15,253 nt of DNA, taken from Arcobacter sp. UBA7394. GTDB lineage: Bacteria; Campylobacterota; Campylobacteria; Campylobacterales; Arcobacteraceae. This document shows positions 1 through 8,550 of the stretch, one piece after another. The first letter of the stretch is position 1; each line of letters begins with the position of its first letter. The position numbers were made by a program, and so were the translations under genes. The DNA lies in assembly GCA_002470185.1 (NCBI GenBank), contig DKNG01000115.1, positions 14,091-29,343 of the forward strand. Direction: 5' to 3'. Below the pieces are notes generated by a model. The model saw only the letters and a list, made by a program, of their open reading frames with translations. It did not search any database and was not told the DNA's origin.

Positions 1-1
1 T

Positions 2-1717
2 ATAATTGATAATGAAATAATAGAAGTTGAAGCTCAAACACAAAGTAATGAAGATGAATTATTATGGCACATCTCACTTAGATTTGATGAAGATTTTTTT
101 AATTCGGGAATGGACATTATTTCAATTTTTAGATTCTTTAATAAAATGGGTGAAATATTAATTAATATACCTATTACCTCTTCTATTCCAAATTTAGAAA
201 ATATTGATTGTTTCAAAACATATATTGGTTTTGAATTTGATTTTGAATCAGATTGTTCTAAAGATGACATCTTAGAAATATTTGAATTTGTTGAAGATGA
301 TGTTGATTTATTGGTATTTAAACACAATGATACTGATTCACTGTTAACTCTTCTTAAACATAGAGAAAATGAAAATCTAAAAGAAATATTAATAGAAAAC
401 TGCTCATACAATGAAGAATCATTTGAAATAAAACAAACACCTATTATTCAAGAAGAGATAAAACAAGAAATTATTGAAGTAAAAACTCCTAGTACTCAAT
501 TAACAATTAACAATGAGACAATTAAAGAAGAACCAAAAGCTAATCCTGAAATTGCCAAAAAGTCTTTTTCCTTAAGAGTTGATTCTTCAAAAGTTGATTT
601 ACTTATTAATAAAATGGGTGAGATGGTAATTCAAAATGCAAAACTTATGCAAATTGCAGAACAAAATGCTGATGAGGACTTAGAAGAAGTATCAGAAGGC
701 ATTTCATTACTGCTTGAAGAAATAAGAGAAGCTGTAATGAATATTAGAATGGTTCAAGTAAAAGATTCATTTGTGAAATTTAAAAGAATAGTAAATGATA
801 CAGCAAATAAATTAGGTAAAGATATTGATTTTATTATCGAAGGTGGAGATACAGAACTTGATAAAAGTGTAGTTGAAAAACTAAGTGATCCACTTGTACA
901 TATGCTTAGAAACTCTATTGACCATGGGGTTGAAATGCCAGATGTAAGACAAAAAAATGGTAAAAGCCCAAAAGGTGTAGTTTATTTACGAGCATATCCT
1001 GACTCAGGAAGTATTATTATTGAGATTCAAGATGATGGAGCAGGAATAAATAAAAATGTTGTTTTACAAAAAGCCATAGAAAATGGTGTTGTTGATAAAA
1101 ACCAGAAATTAAGTGATAAACAAATATATAAATTAATATTTGAAGCTGGACTATCTACAGCACAAGAGGTATCAGATATTTCTGGACGTGGCGTGGGAAT
1201 GGATGTTGTAAAAAGAAACATTGAAGAGTTAAGAGGTGTAATTGATGTTGATAGCAGCGAAAATAAAGGCAGTAAAATTACAATACGTTTACCTTTAACA
1301 CTTGCAATTATTGATGGCTTCTTAGTTCAAGCAGGTGAAACAAAATATATTATTCCCTTAGATTTAATAAGTGAATGTATGGAATTAACTCCTGAATGTC
1401 AAACAAGTGTAGAAGGATCTAGCACAATTAATGTAAGAGGTGAAGTATTACCTCTTTTAGATATACGCTCCTTTTATAATGAAAAAGTCATAAATGAAAT
1501 ACGAAAAAATGTTGTGATAGTTAAGTATGGTAATTACAAAGTTGGGCTTCAAGTTGATGAATTATTTGGTGGACAACAAACTGTAATTAAACCCCTTGGT
1601 GAGATATTTGAAAATGTACCAGGGATTAGTGGAGGATCAATTCTTGGTACAGGTGATGTAGCATTAATTTTTGATATTCCAAGACTACTAGAATATCGAA
1701 TCAAACAAGGAGAATGA
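2..1717 (+). CDS. cheA: Chemotaxis histidine kinase CheA (5' end outside window)
   Basis: The reading frame is open from the first base, so the true start and the phosphotransfer (P1) domain lie upstream; the first internal ATG at 110 falls inside a conserved domain and is not the start. The visible part begins with a P2-like region of the 'W-H-I-S-L-R-F ... G-M-D' type (about 60-330). Next come a P3 dimerisation helix pair (about 565-750) and the P4 ATPase. P4 shows an N box HMLRNSIDHG (about 899-928), a G1 box DDGAG (about 1031-1045) and a G2 box GRGVGMD (about 1184-1204). A CheW-like P5 domain (about 1290-1710) ends the protein. CheA autophosphorylates in receptor arrays and passes phosphate to response regulators. 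There is no C-terminal receiver, unlike the CheAY of Helicobacter and Campylobacter. It is the first visible gene of the operon, and the next gene starts 1 nt after its stop. Confidence 0.96.
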   Translation: MIDNEIIEVEAQTQSNEDELLWHISLRFDEDFFNSGMDIISIFRFFNKMGEILINIPITSSIPNLENIDCFKTYIGFEFDFESDCSKDDILEIFEFVEDDVDLLVFKHNDTDSLLTLLKHRENENLKEILIENCSYNEESFEIKQTPIIQEEIKQEIIEVKTPSTQLTINNETIKEEPKANPEIAKKSFSLRVDSSKVDLLINKMGEMVIQNAKLMQIAEQNADEDLEEVSEGISLLLEEIREAVMNIRMVQVKDSFVKFKRIVNDTANKLGKDIDFIIEGGDTELDKSVVEKLSDPLVHMLRNSIDHGVEMPDVRQKNGKSPKGVVYLRAYPDSGSIIIEIQDDGAGINKNVVLQKAIENGVVDKNQKLSDKQIYKLIFEAGLSTAQEVSDISGRGVGMDVVKRNIEELRGVIDVDSSENKGSKITIRLPLTLAIIDGFLVQAGETKYIIPLDLISECMELTPECQTSVEGSSTINVRGEVLPLLDIRSFYNEKVINEIRKNVVIVKYGNYKVGLQVDELFGGQQTVIKPLGEIFENVPGISGGSILGTGDVALIFDIPRLLEYRIKQGE

Positions 1718-1718
1718 T

Positions 1719-2594
1719 ATGAACTTAGAAATTAATACAGGTAATGAAATTGAAATTACGGAAAAAGATATGATTGTAAGTACAACAGACAAAAAAGGAA
1801 TACTCATTTATGCAAATGATATTTTTTGTGATATTGCTGGGTACAAAAGATCAGAAGTAATTGGTCAACCTCATAATATGATTAGACATCCACAAATGCC
1901 TAAGGTTATATTCAAACTACTTTGGAACAGGGTTTTAAATGGTGAAGTAATTTATGCTTTTGTAAAAAACCTTGCTAGGAATGGTGATTACTATTGGGTG
2001 AAAGCTTATGTAAAACCAATTATAGAGAATGGGGAAGTTGTAAAAATAACTTCATATAGAAAACCATTAAATAGTTTTGCAAAAGATTATATATCGAAAT
2101 TTTACAATACATTATTAGAGTATGAAAAAACTCATTCAGTTGATGAGTCAGTACAGTTTGTTCAAAAATATTTAGAAGATAGAGATTTAACTTATGACCA
2201 ATTTATTGATAGATTATCTCTAGAGAAGAGTGTTGAAAATATCCCTATTAGAAATATTGATTATAACAAAGAGAAAAATACACATTTAATATTTAAAGAG
2301 TATTTAAATAGTTGTATTAAAAATGGACAGATTCAAGAATTAGAGAGTAAAGAACATGCAGTATATAAATTCAAAGAAATCTTTGAAAAAATGGGAAATG
2401 AAAGTTTTTCAAATGATGAAGCCTGGCTTCGATTAATTAAAACTCATTCAAAGTTCCACTCAAGTGTTGATAAATATATCAAAAAAGCAAAAGAGAATGA
2501 AAGTATGAGTTCTTTTGAAAAAATGACAGAAGATTTGAGTTGTGACATAAATAATATGTTTAATGATCTAACAATAATTAGAGATAAATATTAG
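1719..2594 (+). CDS. Soluble Aer-type PAS protein with degenerate CZB-like domain
   Basis: This 291-aa protein has no membrane segment. Residues about 15-115 form a PAS domain of the Aer (FAD-binding redox sensor) type. It shows YAND (31-34), HNMIRHPQMP (52-61), VKN (82-84) and NGDYYWV (88-94). The Trp of the Aer 'GEPW' motif is replaced (GEVIY, 75-79), so FAD binding is probable but unproven. Residues about 185-265 resemble a chemoreceptor zinc-binding (CZB) domain. H189 lies in HLIFK, H213 lies in EHAVYKF, and H243 and H247 form an HxxxH. The usual zinc-ligand Cys of the HxxCRFGKW motif is Tyr216 here. There is no signalling hairpin, so it is not a receptor itself. It lies between cheA and a receptor that lacks an input domain, which suggests it senses redox or metal and signals to that receptor. 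The CZB call is by eye from the His pattern. Confidence 0.8.
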   Translation: MNLEINTGNEIEITEKDMIVSTTDKKGILIYANDIFCDIAGYKRSEVIGQPHNMIRHPQMPKVIFKLLWNRVLNGEVIYAFVKNLARNGDYYWVKAYVKPIIENGEVVKITSYRKPLNSFAKDYISKFYNTLLEYEKTHSVDESVQFVQKYLEDRDLTYDQFIDRLSLEKSVENIPIRNIDYNKEKNTHLIFKEYLNSCIKNGQIQELESKEHAVYKFKEIFEKMGNESFSNDEAWLRLIKTHSKFHSSVDKYIKKAKENESMSSFEKMTEDLSCDINNMFNDLTIIRDKY

Positions 2595-2603
2595 GAGTCT
2601 ATC

Positions 2604-4409
2604 ATGGAAAAAATAAGAAAAACAAGAGAACACAGAATTGATAGTAGTGAGGGTTTAACACTTATTGAAGAATCATTAAAAAGTTTGTCTCAAGGTGAAT
2701 TTGATTTTCAAGAGATTCAGTGTGAGGATGAGAGTTTAAATAATATTTGTAAATATATAAATGAGGTTAAAACCCAATTATCTTATTCCTTACAAAGCTC
2801 AAGAACACTAGTTGATCAAGTATCTCAAGGTCAAGTTGATGAAAGAATTGATACTTTAAGCCTTAATGGTTCATATGCAGTACTTATGGAGAATAATAAT
2901 TACACAATTGATTTAACAGTAAGTGCCTTTAGAGATTTAGGAGAGACCGTTGAAAAACTTGCAAATGGTGATATGAGTGCAAGAATTACAAGTGAATATC
3001 TTGGAAGTTTAGGTTATTTCAAACAAATTGTAAATAACTTAGGTGAAAGTCTAATGGAATTAGTTATTGACACAGAAATGATTGATGAAGCCATTGATGC
3101 GGGTGAATTAGGTCTTAGAGTTGATACAAGTAAATATCAAAATGACTTTGTAAAAATTCATACAGCAACTAATAAAATTATAGATAATATTGAATTATTT
3201 ATAAATGATGTTAATGACAATCTTTCAATGATGCAAGAAGGTGATTTTTCACAAAGAATTGAAAACGAATATACAGGTCGGTTCAAATATACAAAAGATA
3301 GTATCAATAATTTTGCAAATAATGTTCAAATGACTCTAAATGATATTAATGAAAGTTTATTAAAAATCAAAGATGGAGATTTCGATGCCCAAATTGTAAA
3401 AAACTACAAGGGTACCTTTGAAATTAGTAAAAACTCAATTAATGAGCTGGTTTATATTTTAGGAAATATTATTACAGAAATCAAAGAGATTCTAGGGAAA
3501 ATGAGTAATGGAAATTTACTTGCAAAAATTGAGATAGAACTTCCTGGAGATTTTAATGCCATAAAACTAAATATAAATGAATTTATTGATAACTTAACAC
3601 AGATGGTAGAAAAAATCAGAACAAATGCCTCAGAAATGGGTGTTGCATCAGGTGAGGTAAATAAGACTTCACAAACATTATCTTTAGGTGCAGAGCAACA
3701 AGAGAGCTCATTAGGACAAACAACAGCCGCAGTTGAACAACTAAATGGCGCAATTGATGAGAATACAAAAAATGCTAATGAAACAAATGGTATTGCAACA
3801 GAAGCCTCACAAATGGCGAAAAAAGGTGGGGAAGCAGTATCTCAAACAGTTGAATCTATGCAAATCATTGCAGATAGAATCATAATTATTGAAGATATTG
3901 TATATCAAACAAATCTTCTAGCACTAAATGCAGCAATTGAAGCAGCAAGAGCGGGTGAACATGGAAAAGGTTTTGCAGTAGTTGCAGCAGAGGTTCGAAA
4001 ACTAGCTAAAAGGTCTCAAGTAGCAGCAAAAGAGATTAGTAGTATTACAAAAAGTAGTGTAAAGGTTAGTGAAGAAGCCGGTGAACTTATTAACTCACTA
4101 GTTCCTAAAATTGAAAGAACTGCACATTTAATTCAAAGTATTTCAAATGCTAGTAATGAACAAAGTAAAGGGATCGAGCAAATTAGCCATGCAATGGTTC
4201 AACTAGATGGTGTAACACAAAGTAATTCCACAAGTGCACAAGAGTTATCAAGTGCAGCAGAAGAACTAGACGGGCAATCAAATGGATTAGTAAAATTAAT
4301 GGAGTTCTTCAAAACTTCAAACATAAATAATAATGCTATTTTAACTCCAAATTCACTGGATTCACAATTAGACGAAACAATGGATTTAAGAGAGTTTAGT
4401 AGACTGTAA
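2604..4409 (+). CDS. Soluble methyl-accepting chemotaxis protein with seven HAMP-like repeats
   Basis: This 601-aa protein lacks any hydrophobic segment long enough to cross a membrane and has no periplasmic domain, so it should be cytoplasmic. Residues about 20-340 are a string of seven HAMP-like units. Their landmark glycines, in motifs such as [22 protein letters not shown] and DGDFDAQI, fall at residues 31, 76, 122, 167, 213, 258 and 303. The signalling coiled coil follows (about 345-565). Its tip is highly conserved, including [27 protein letters not shown] and [10 protein letters not shown] (about 433-470), which is the CheA/CheW contact zone. A low-complexity tail of about 35 residues ends in DLREFSRL. 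The gene starts 9 nt after the PAS gene with a good Shine-Dalgarno (taggag). With no sensor module, it probably takes its signal from the PAS protein next door. Poly-HAMP receptors such as Aer2 are known, but they carry their own PAS domain. Confidence 0.95.
   Translation: MEKIRKTREHRIDSSEGLTLIEESLKSLSQGEFDFQEIQCEDESLNNICKYINEVKTQLSYSLQSSRTLVDQVSQGQVDERIDTLSLNGSYAVLMENNNYTIDLTVSAFRDLGETVEKLANGDMSARITSEYLGSLGYFKQIVNNLGESLMELVIDTEMIDEAIDAGELGLRVDTSKYQNDFVKIHTATNKIIDNIELFINDVNDNLSMMQEGDFSQRIENEYTGRFKYTKDSINNFANNVQMTLNDINESLLKIKDGDFDAQIVKNYKGTFEISKNSINELVYILGNIITEIKEILGKMSNGNLLAKIEIELPGDFNAIKLNINEFIDNLTQMVEKIRTNASEMGVASGEVNKTSQTLSLGAEQQESSLGQTTAAVEQLNGAIDENTKNANETNGIATEASQMAKKGGEAVSQTVESMQIIADRIIIIEDIVYQTNLLALNAAIEAARAGEHGKGFAVVAAEVRKLAKRSQVAAKEISSITKSSVKVSEEAGELINSLVPKIERTAHLIQSISNASNEQSKGIEQISHAMVQLDGVTQSNSTSAQELSSAAEELDGQSNGLVKLMEFFKTSNINNNAILTPNSLDSQLDETMDLREFSRL
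2691..3638 (+). repeat. Seven tandem HAMP-like coding repeats
   Basis: Within the receptor gene, a unit of 45-46 codons recurs seven times. Each unit has an x-G-[DEQN]-[FLMV] turn, a short connector often ending in Y-x-G, and a following N-rich amphipathic helix. Successive turn glycines are spaced 45, 46, 45, 46, 45 and 45 residues apart. The units are divergent in sequence (no near-identical DNA repeats), so this is an old protein array and not a recent tandem duplication. Confidence 0.85.
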
Positions 4410-4421
4410 TAGGACTTAATC

Positions 4422-4913
4422 ATGTATGATGAACAAGAAGAAGAACTTATTAATAATACAGGGGAACAATATTTTTTGTTTCTAAGTAACAATGATTTAT
4501 ATGCATTACCAGTATTAATAGTTAGAGAAATTGTTGAATATCAAGATATTACAAAAGTACCAAAACTTAACTCATATGTAAAAGGTGTTACAAATATTAG
4601 AGGAAATATAGTTGCAGTAATTGATTTATTAGATAGGTTTGAACTGCAAGAAACAGAAGTGTTAGATCGTACTTCTTTTGCAATTGTACAAGTAAATCAA
4701 AATAGCAAAGTTCATGATATTGCAATAATGATTGATGAGATTTATGAAGTGGATGGTTTAGATGAGAATAGTCTTTGTGACACCCCTCTTTTTGGAACCA
4801 AAATAAATACAAAATTTATAAAAAATATCGCTAAATACAATGATAAAGAAGTTTGTATTATTAATCATGAAGAGGTTTTAAAAATCTCAGAACTATCTGT
4901 TATAAAGGATTAG
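4422..4913 (+). CDS. cheW: Chemotaxis coupling protein CheW
   Basis: This 163-aa protein consists almost entirely of one CheW domain. It begins with EQYFLFLSNNDLYALPV (about 15-31), followed by V-R-E-I-V and the CheW hallmark GVTNIRGNIVAVIDL (about 56-70). The usual second beta-barrel half follows, with MIDEIYEVDGL (about 105-115). CheW docks CheA onto the tips of receptors in the chemosensory array. The gene starts 12 nt after the receptor stop behind an aggac Shine-Dalgarno, and it ends 2 nt before cheV. The locus therefore encodes three CheW-fold domains in tandem transcription order: CheA P5, this protein and CheV. Confidence 0.95.
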   Translation: MYDEQEEELINNTGEQYFLFLSNNDLYALPVLIVREIVEYQDITKVPKLNSYVKGVTNIRGNIVAVIDLLDRFELQETEVLDRTSFAIVQVNQNSKVHDIAIMIDEIYEVDGLDENSLCDTPLFGTKINTKFIKNIAKYNDKEVCIINHEEVLKISELSVIKD

Positions 4914-4915
4914 TT

Positions 4916-5854
4916 ATGGATACTACAAGTTATGAAAGTGAATATGATTATCTAGATGAAGAAGAGATTGATATAGTAAAACTTGTATCTACAAATGCAA
5001 ATGATGCAAATCAATATCTACTTTTTCATGGAAAAGATGAACAATATTATGCAAAAAATGTATCTAAAATTGAAGAGATTGTAGTTTTTAAAACCCTTGA
5101 TATGGTTAGAAACTATGATGATAATCTTATTGTTGGTGTTGCTGATATAAGAGGCGAAATGTTAAGTTTAGTAAGTTTTGATTCTTGGCTTGGAGCTAGT
5201 GATTTTGATGAAAAAGATACTGAATTTGTAATAATTGTAAATTATGGTGGAGAAAAATTTGGTTTACTTGTAAAAAATGTTGAATACATTACTACAATTG
5301 AACCAAATATGATGCAATCAACTACCAGTGGTAATTCGAAATCCACATTTACTACAAAAATTGCACTTAATAATAGTGAGCATTTATGCACTATTATTGA
5401 TTCAGACAAACTTCTTTTTGATACTTTTGAAGATCAAAATGAATCTACATTAAATGATTTACAAAATATTAAATCAATTGATAATCAAAAAATGGTTCTT
5501 CTTGCTGATGACAGTAGACTAATACAAAACCTACTAAAAAAAGTATGTTTAGAATTGAATCTCAATTACAAAATCTTAAGTAATGGAGAACAGTTATTAC
5601 AAGAGATGAAGAAGTATACACAAGAAGAGATAGGATTAGTTGTTACAGATGTTGAAATGCCAATTTTAGGTGGAAAAGAAGTAATAAAAAAAGTTAGAAA
5701 TGAAGCTAAATATGATGAATTAAACATTCTAGTGCATACAAATATGGCAAATGACATTATGAAAAATGAGTTAATGACCCTTGGAGCAAATGAAATAATT
5801 TGTAAAGTAGACATTCAGTCATTAAGTATGGCAATTAAAAAATATATAAAGTAA
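4916..5854 (+). CDS. cheV: CheV: CheW domain fused to a receiver domain
   Basis: In this 312-aa protein an acidic N-terminal stretch (about 1-30) precedes a CheW domain (about 31-175), which contains GVADIRGEMLSLV (74-86). A linker (about 175-190) leads to a complete receiver (about 192-312). The receiver has the acidic pair D198-D199, phospho-acceptor D245 in TDVEMP, T275 and K297. CheV proteins couple receptors to CheA like CheW, and their phosphorylation by CheA is thought to tune the array as an adaptation or phosphate-sink device. Multiple CheV proteins are common in Campylobacterota. The receiver looks fully phosphorylatable. It lies 2 nt after cheW and 4 nt before cheR, so translation is probably coupled. 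Confidence 0.95.
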   Translation: MDTTSYESEYDYLDEEEIDIVKLVSTNANDANQYLLFHGKDEQYYAKNVSKIEEIVVFKTLDMVRNYDDNLIVGVADIRGEMLSLVSFDSWLGASDFDEKDTEFVIIVNYGGEKFGLLVKNVEYITTIEPNMMQSTTSGNSKSTFTTKIALNNSEHLCTIIDSDKLLFDTFEDQNESTLNDLQNIKSIDNQKMVLLADDSRLIQNLLKKVCLELNLNYKILSNGEQLLQEMKKYTQEEIGLVVTDVEMPILGGKEVIKKVRNEAKYDELNILVHTNMANDIMKNELMTLGANEIICKVDIQSLSMAIKKYIK

Positions 5855-5858
5855 AATC

Positions 5859-6644
5859 ATGTTTAATATATCTCTCAAAAACAGCGAATTTGCAATCATT
5901 AAAAAATTAGTTTTTAATGAAATTGGAATTACATTAAATGATTCAAAAAAAGATATGGTTCAAACTAGATTATTCAAAAGATTGAACTATTATCAAATAA
6001 AAGATTTTTCTCATTATTTAAAAATTGTTCAATTATCAAAATTTGAGAAATCACAATTTTTAAATCAAATAAGCACAAATGAAACATATTTTTTCAGGGA
6101 AACTGCACATTTTGAATTTTTGGAGCAACTTGCAAAGAATTCAAAAAGTCTTAGGGTTTGGAGTGCTGCAGCATCATTTGGTGCAGAAGCATATTCCATA
6201 TCAATGGTTTTAGATTCTAATTTATTCAACTGGGAAGTAGTTGGAACAGATATAAATACTCATGTTTTAGATATTGCAAGATTGGGATTATATCAAGTTG
6301 CTCTATTAGAAAAAATTCCTAAAAAATATCAAGAAAAATATTGTCTTGTAGGAAGAAATCAATATGAAGGGAAAATGTTAGTAGATAGAAAACTACAATT
6401 TCAAACTAATTTTTTAGAGAATAACTTAATGAGCAAAAATAATGAGTTAGGAAAGTTTGATGTAATTTTTTTAAGAAATGTTTTAATCTACTTTACAGAA
6501 GAAACAAAAATCAAAGTAATAAAAAATATTCTTCATAATTTAAAAAAAGGTGGTTACTTAATAGTTGGAATGACTGACTATTTTCATCACGAAGAATTTA
6601 ATGCATTAGAATATGTAAAAGACTCTATTTATAAAAAGGTTTAA
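5859..6644 (+). CDS. cheR: Chemoreceptor glutamate methyltransferase CheR
   Basis: This 261-aa protein is the normal length for CheR. An N-terminal helical domain (about 1-70) precedes the signature STNETYFFRE (72-81). The SAM-binding core follows, with RVWSAAASFGAEAYSISM (99-116), where canonical proteins have CSTGEEPYS. After that come GTDINTHVLDIA (129-140) with the SAM-contacting Asp131, FDVIFLRNVLIYF (200-212) and a GGYLIVG strand. CheR methylates Glu side chains on receptors using S-adenosylmethionine, opposing CheB. No TPR extension is present. The likely substrate is the soluble receptor in the same operon. The 'GAEAY' variant keeps Gly and Tyr, so activity is expected. Confidence 0.95.
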   Translation: MFNISLKNSEFAIIKKLVFNEIGITLNDSKKDMVQTRLFKRLNYYQIKDFSHYLKIVQLSKFEKSQFLNQISTNETYFFRETAHFEFLEQLAKNSKSLRVWSAAASFGAEAYSISMVLDSNLFNWEVVGTDINTHVLDIARLGLYQVALLEKIPKKYQEKYCLVGRNQYEGKMLVDRKLQFQTNFLENNLMSKNNELGKFDVIFLRNVLIYFTEETKIKVIKNILHNLKKGGYLIVGMTDYFHHEEFNALEYVKDSIYKKV

Positions 6645-6646
6645 TT

Positions 6647-7519
6647 ATGTTTGAACAAGAAAAAACAAACTTAAAATTTATTGCAAAAAATAAAAATTTA
6701 TTACTGTTTGGAGAAGATAACCTTAGGCATTTAAATGGTTTATTCAATATGTTTAATGATATTTTAATTCAAGAGTCAACAGATTACACACTAAATAATT
6801 TAAATACAACAATATTAAATAACAATATTGATGTAGTCATTATTAATTCAAAAGAGAATATAGAGGAGATTTCTTTATATCTTCTTGAAATTATAAAAAA
6901 TGAAGATATAAAGATTTTATACTGTCAAAATGAAGAGGAAGAAGTTCACTTTAAAATGTTAAATATTTCAAATACATCTTTTACAAAAAGTATAAATGAA
7001 GAACTTCTAAGTTATAAAATGTATTCATTATTACAAGAAAAAGCTTTTGATGAAACAAAAACTACAGAGGATACAAATAGTACTTATATTGATTCTTTTG
7101 AGATTCAAATAATTTTTATTAGGGATGAGCTTTATCACTTATCTAAAAATATAGATCAAGGAGATATTTCCGAAGGCAACATACATAAGATAAAACAATC
7201 AATTAATAGAATAAATAGGATTTTCGAAAATTATTTAATGTATTCAAAAAAAATTAAAAACTCAATGAAATATTTTGCAATTATGCTTAATAAAGTAGAT
7301 TTAAAAAAAGCTTCTGTTAACAATATTGAAAGTTTTACTTATCTCTCTCGGATTATTGAAGATATTGCATTATTCTTAGATAATTATTTTATTAAACGTA
7401 ATTTTACTGATTTATACGTGGTTGAGGACTCATTAGAAAACTCTTTAAGATTTCTTAAAAGTTCTTTTAAAGAAAAAGAACAAAATACTGATGACAGTAG
7501 TTTGGAGTTTTTCGAATGA
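6647..7519 (+). CDS. Pseudo-receiver protein with helical domain and LEFF tail (unnamed)
   Basis: This 290-aa protein belongs to no named family I recognise. Residues about 15-125 line up with the receiver of the 339-aa regulator three genes' width downstream. The first strand ends in GED (22-24), strand three reads IDVVIIN (61-67), and Lys114 in FTKS matches the conserved receiver Lys. At the phospho-acceptor position Asn67 replaces Asp, and Cys93 replaces the Thr/Ser, so phosphorylation is unlikely. Residues about 145-275 are helical and align almost without gaps to the C-terminal domain of the 339-aa protein (shared pattern DI...F....N..D......DS.EN...F). Both proteins end in an acidic tail with LEFF. 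The gene follows cheR by 2 nt and overlaps cheB by 4 nt (ATGA). A regulatory partner role in this array is inference. Confidence 0.75.
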   Translation: MFEQEKTNLKFIAKNKNLLLFGEDNLRHLNGLFNMFNDILIQESTDYTLNNLNTTILNNNIDVVIINSKENIEEISLYLLEIIKNEDIKILYCQNEEEEVHFKMLNISNTSFTKSINEELLSYKMYSLLQEKAFDETKTTEDTNSTYIDSFEIQIIFIRDELYHLSKNIDQGDISEGNIHKIKQSINRINRIFENYLMYSKKIKNSMKYFAIMLNKVDLKKASVNNIESFTYLSRIIEDIALFLDNYFIKRNFTDLYVVEDSLENSLRFLKSSFKEKEQNTDDSSLEFFE

Positions 7520-8547
7520 TAAAAGTATTTATAATTGATGATTCTATGATAGTTAGAAATGCATTAAATAAAATCTTACAATATGAACAAAACATCAAGG
7601 TGATTGGAGAATCAGCTAATCCTGTAGATGCTTTTGAAATTTTCAAAAAAGTAGGATTACCTGATGTATTTATATTGGATATAGAAATGCCCAAAATGGA
7701 TGGTTTAACATTTTTAAAACAGATTAATAAGCAAAAACACATACCTGTTATAATTTGTTCAACTTTAGTTAGCGATGGATCAAGTTCTGCTATTGACTCA
7801 CTTAGACTTGGGGCTTTAGATATTATTTTAAAACCAAAATTAAATCTAAAAGATTTTTTTAATGAACAAAAAGAAGAAATTATTCGTGCAATTTATTCAG
7901 CATCAAAAGCAACAGTAAGATACAAACCAAATATTATTGAAAAAAAAGATTTGAACAAAAAGCCAATATCAAAAAAATCTTCTAAAAATTTTGTTGTTAT
8001 TGGTTCAAGCACTGGAGGTGTACAGGTATTAGAAGAAATAATATCAAAATTAAAAGAGAACCATATAGGTATAGTAATCACACAACATATGCCCGAAGGC
8101 TTTACAGCATCCTTTGCAACTAGACTAAATAAAATTACTAGTTCAAATGTAGTTGAGTCAAAAGATGATGAATCAATAGACATTAATAAAGTCATAATCT
8201 CAAAAGGTGGTGTGCACACTGAAATAATAAAAAAAGGAGATGAGTATTTTACAGTTCTAAAAGATTACCCAAAAATCAATAGTCATAAACCAAGTGCTAA
8301 TGCATTATTTAAATCTGTATCAAAAATTAAACCACAAAGTATTACAGCATTTATACTAACAGGAATGGGTGATGATGGTGCTTTAGGTATAAAAAAACTA
8401 AAAGAAATGGGATATAACACTTATGGTCAAAACGAAGAAAGTTGTATTGTGTATGGAATGTCAAATATTGCTAATCAAATTGGTGGAATAGAAAAAGAAG
8501 TATCCACTAATGAGATAATTGAAATTATAAACTCTTTAGAAGGATAA
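7516..8547 (+). CDS. cheB: CheB: receiver plus receptor methylesterase/deamidase
   Basis: This 343-aa protein has the standard full-length CheB layout. The receiver (about 1-115) contains D8-D9, phospho-acceptor D55 in LDIEMP, S82-T83 and K106. After a linker, the methylesterase domain (about 157-340) shows the catalytic triad: S165 in GSSTGG, H191 in TQHMPEGFT and D287 in LTGMGDDGA. CheB removes methyl groups from receptor glutamates and is activated by phosphorylation from CheA, giving adaptation feedback. The presence of the receiver is notable because Campylobacter jejuni CheB lacks one. The start overlaps the previous stop (ATGA), which indicates translational coupling. Confidence 0.96.
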   Translation: MIKVFIIDDSMIVRNALNKILQYEQNIKVIGESANPVDAFEIFKKVGLPDVFILDIEMPKMDGLTFLKQINKQKHIPVIICSTLVSDGSSSAIDSLRLGALDIILKPKLNLKDFFNEQKEEIIRAIYSASKATVRYKPNIIEKKDLNKKPISKKSSKNFVVIGSSTGGVQVLEEIISKLKENHIGIVITQHMPEGFTASFATRLNKITSSNVVESKDDESIDINKVIISKGGVHTEIIKKGDEYFTVLKDYPKINSHKPSANALFKSVSKIKPQSITAFILTGMGDDGALGIKKLKEMGYNTYGQNEESCIVYGMSNIANQIGGIEKEVSTNEIIEIINSLEG

Positions 8548-8550
8548 AAC

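Noticed and set aside
110..112. ATG at 110 as the start of cheA
   Set aside because: The same frame is open to the window edge and encodes conserved residues of a CheA P2-like domain before this ATG, so the gene begins upstream of the window.
34..411. Open frame on the minus strand under cheA
   Set aside because: It overlaps the conserved P2-like region of cheA, its protein is Ser-rich low complexity with no family resemblance, and the plus-strand frame is clearly coding.
4398..4406. NWETF-type CheR tether at the receptor C-terminus
   Set aside because: The ending DLREFSRL lacks the aromatic residue required at the second position of that motif.
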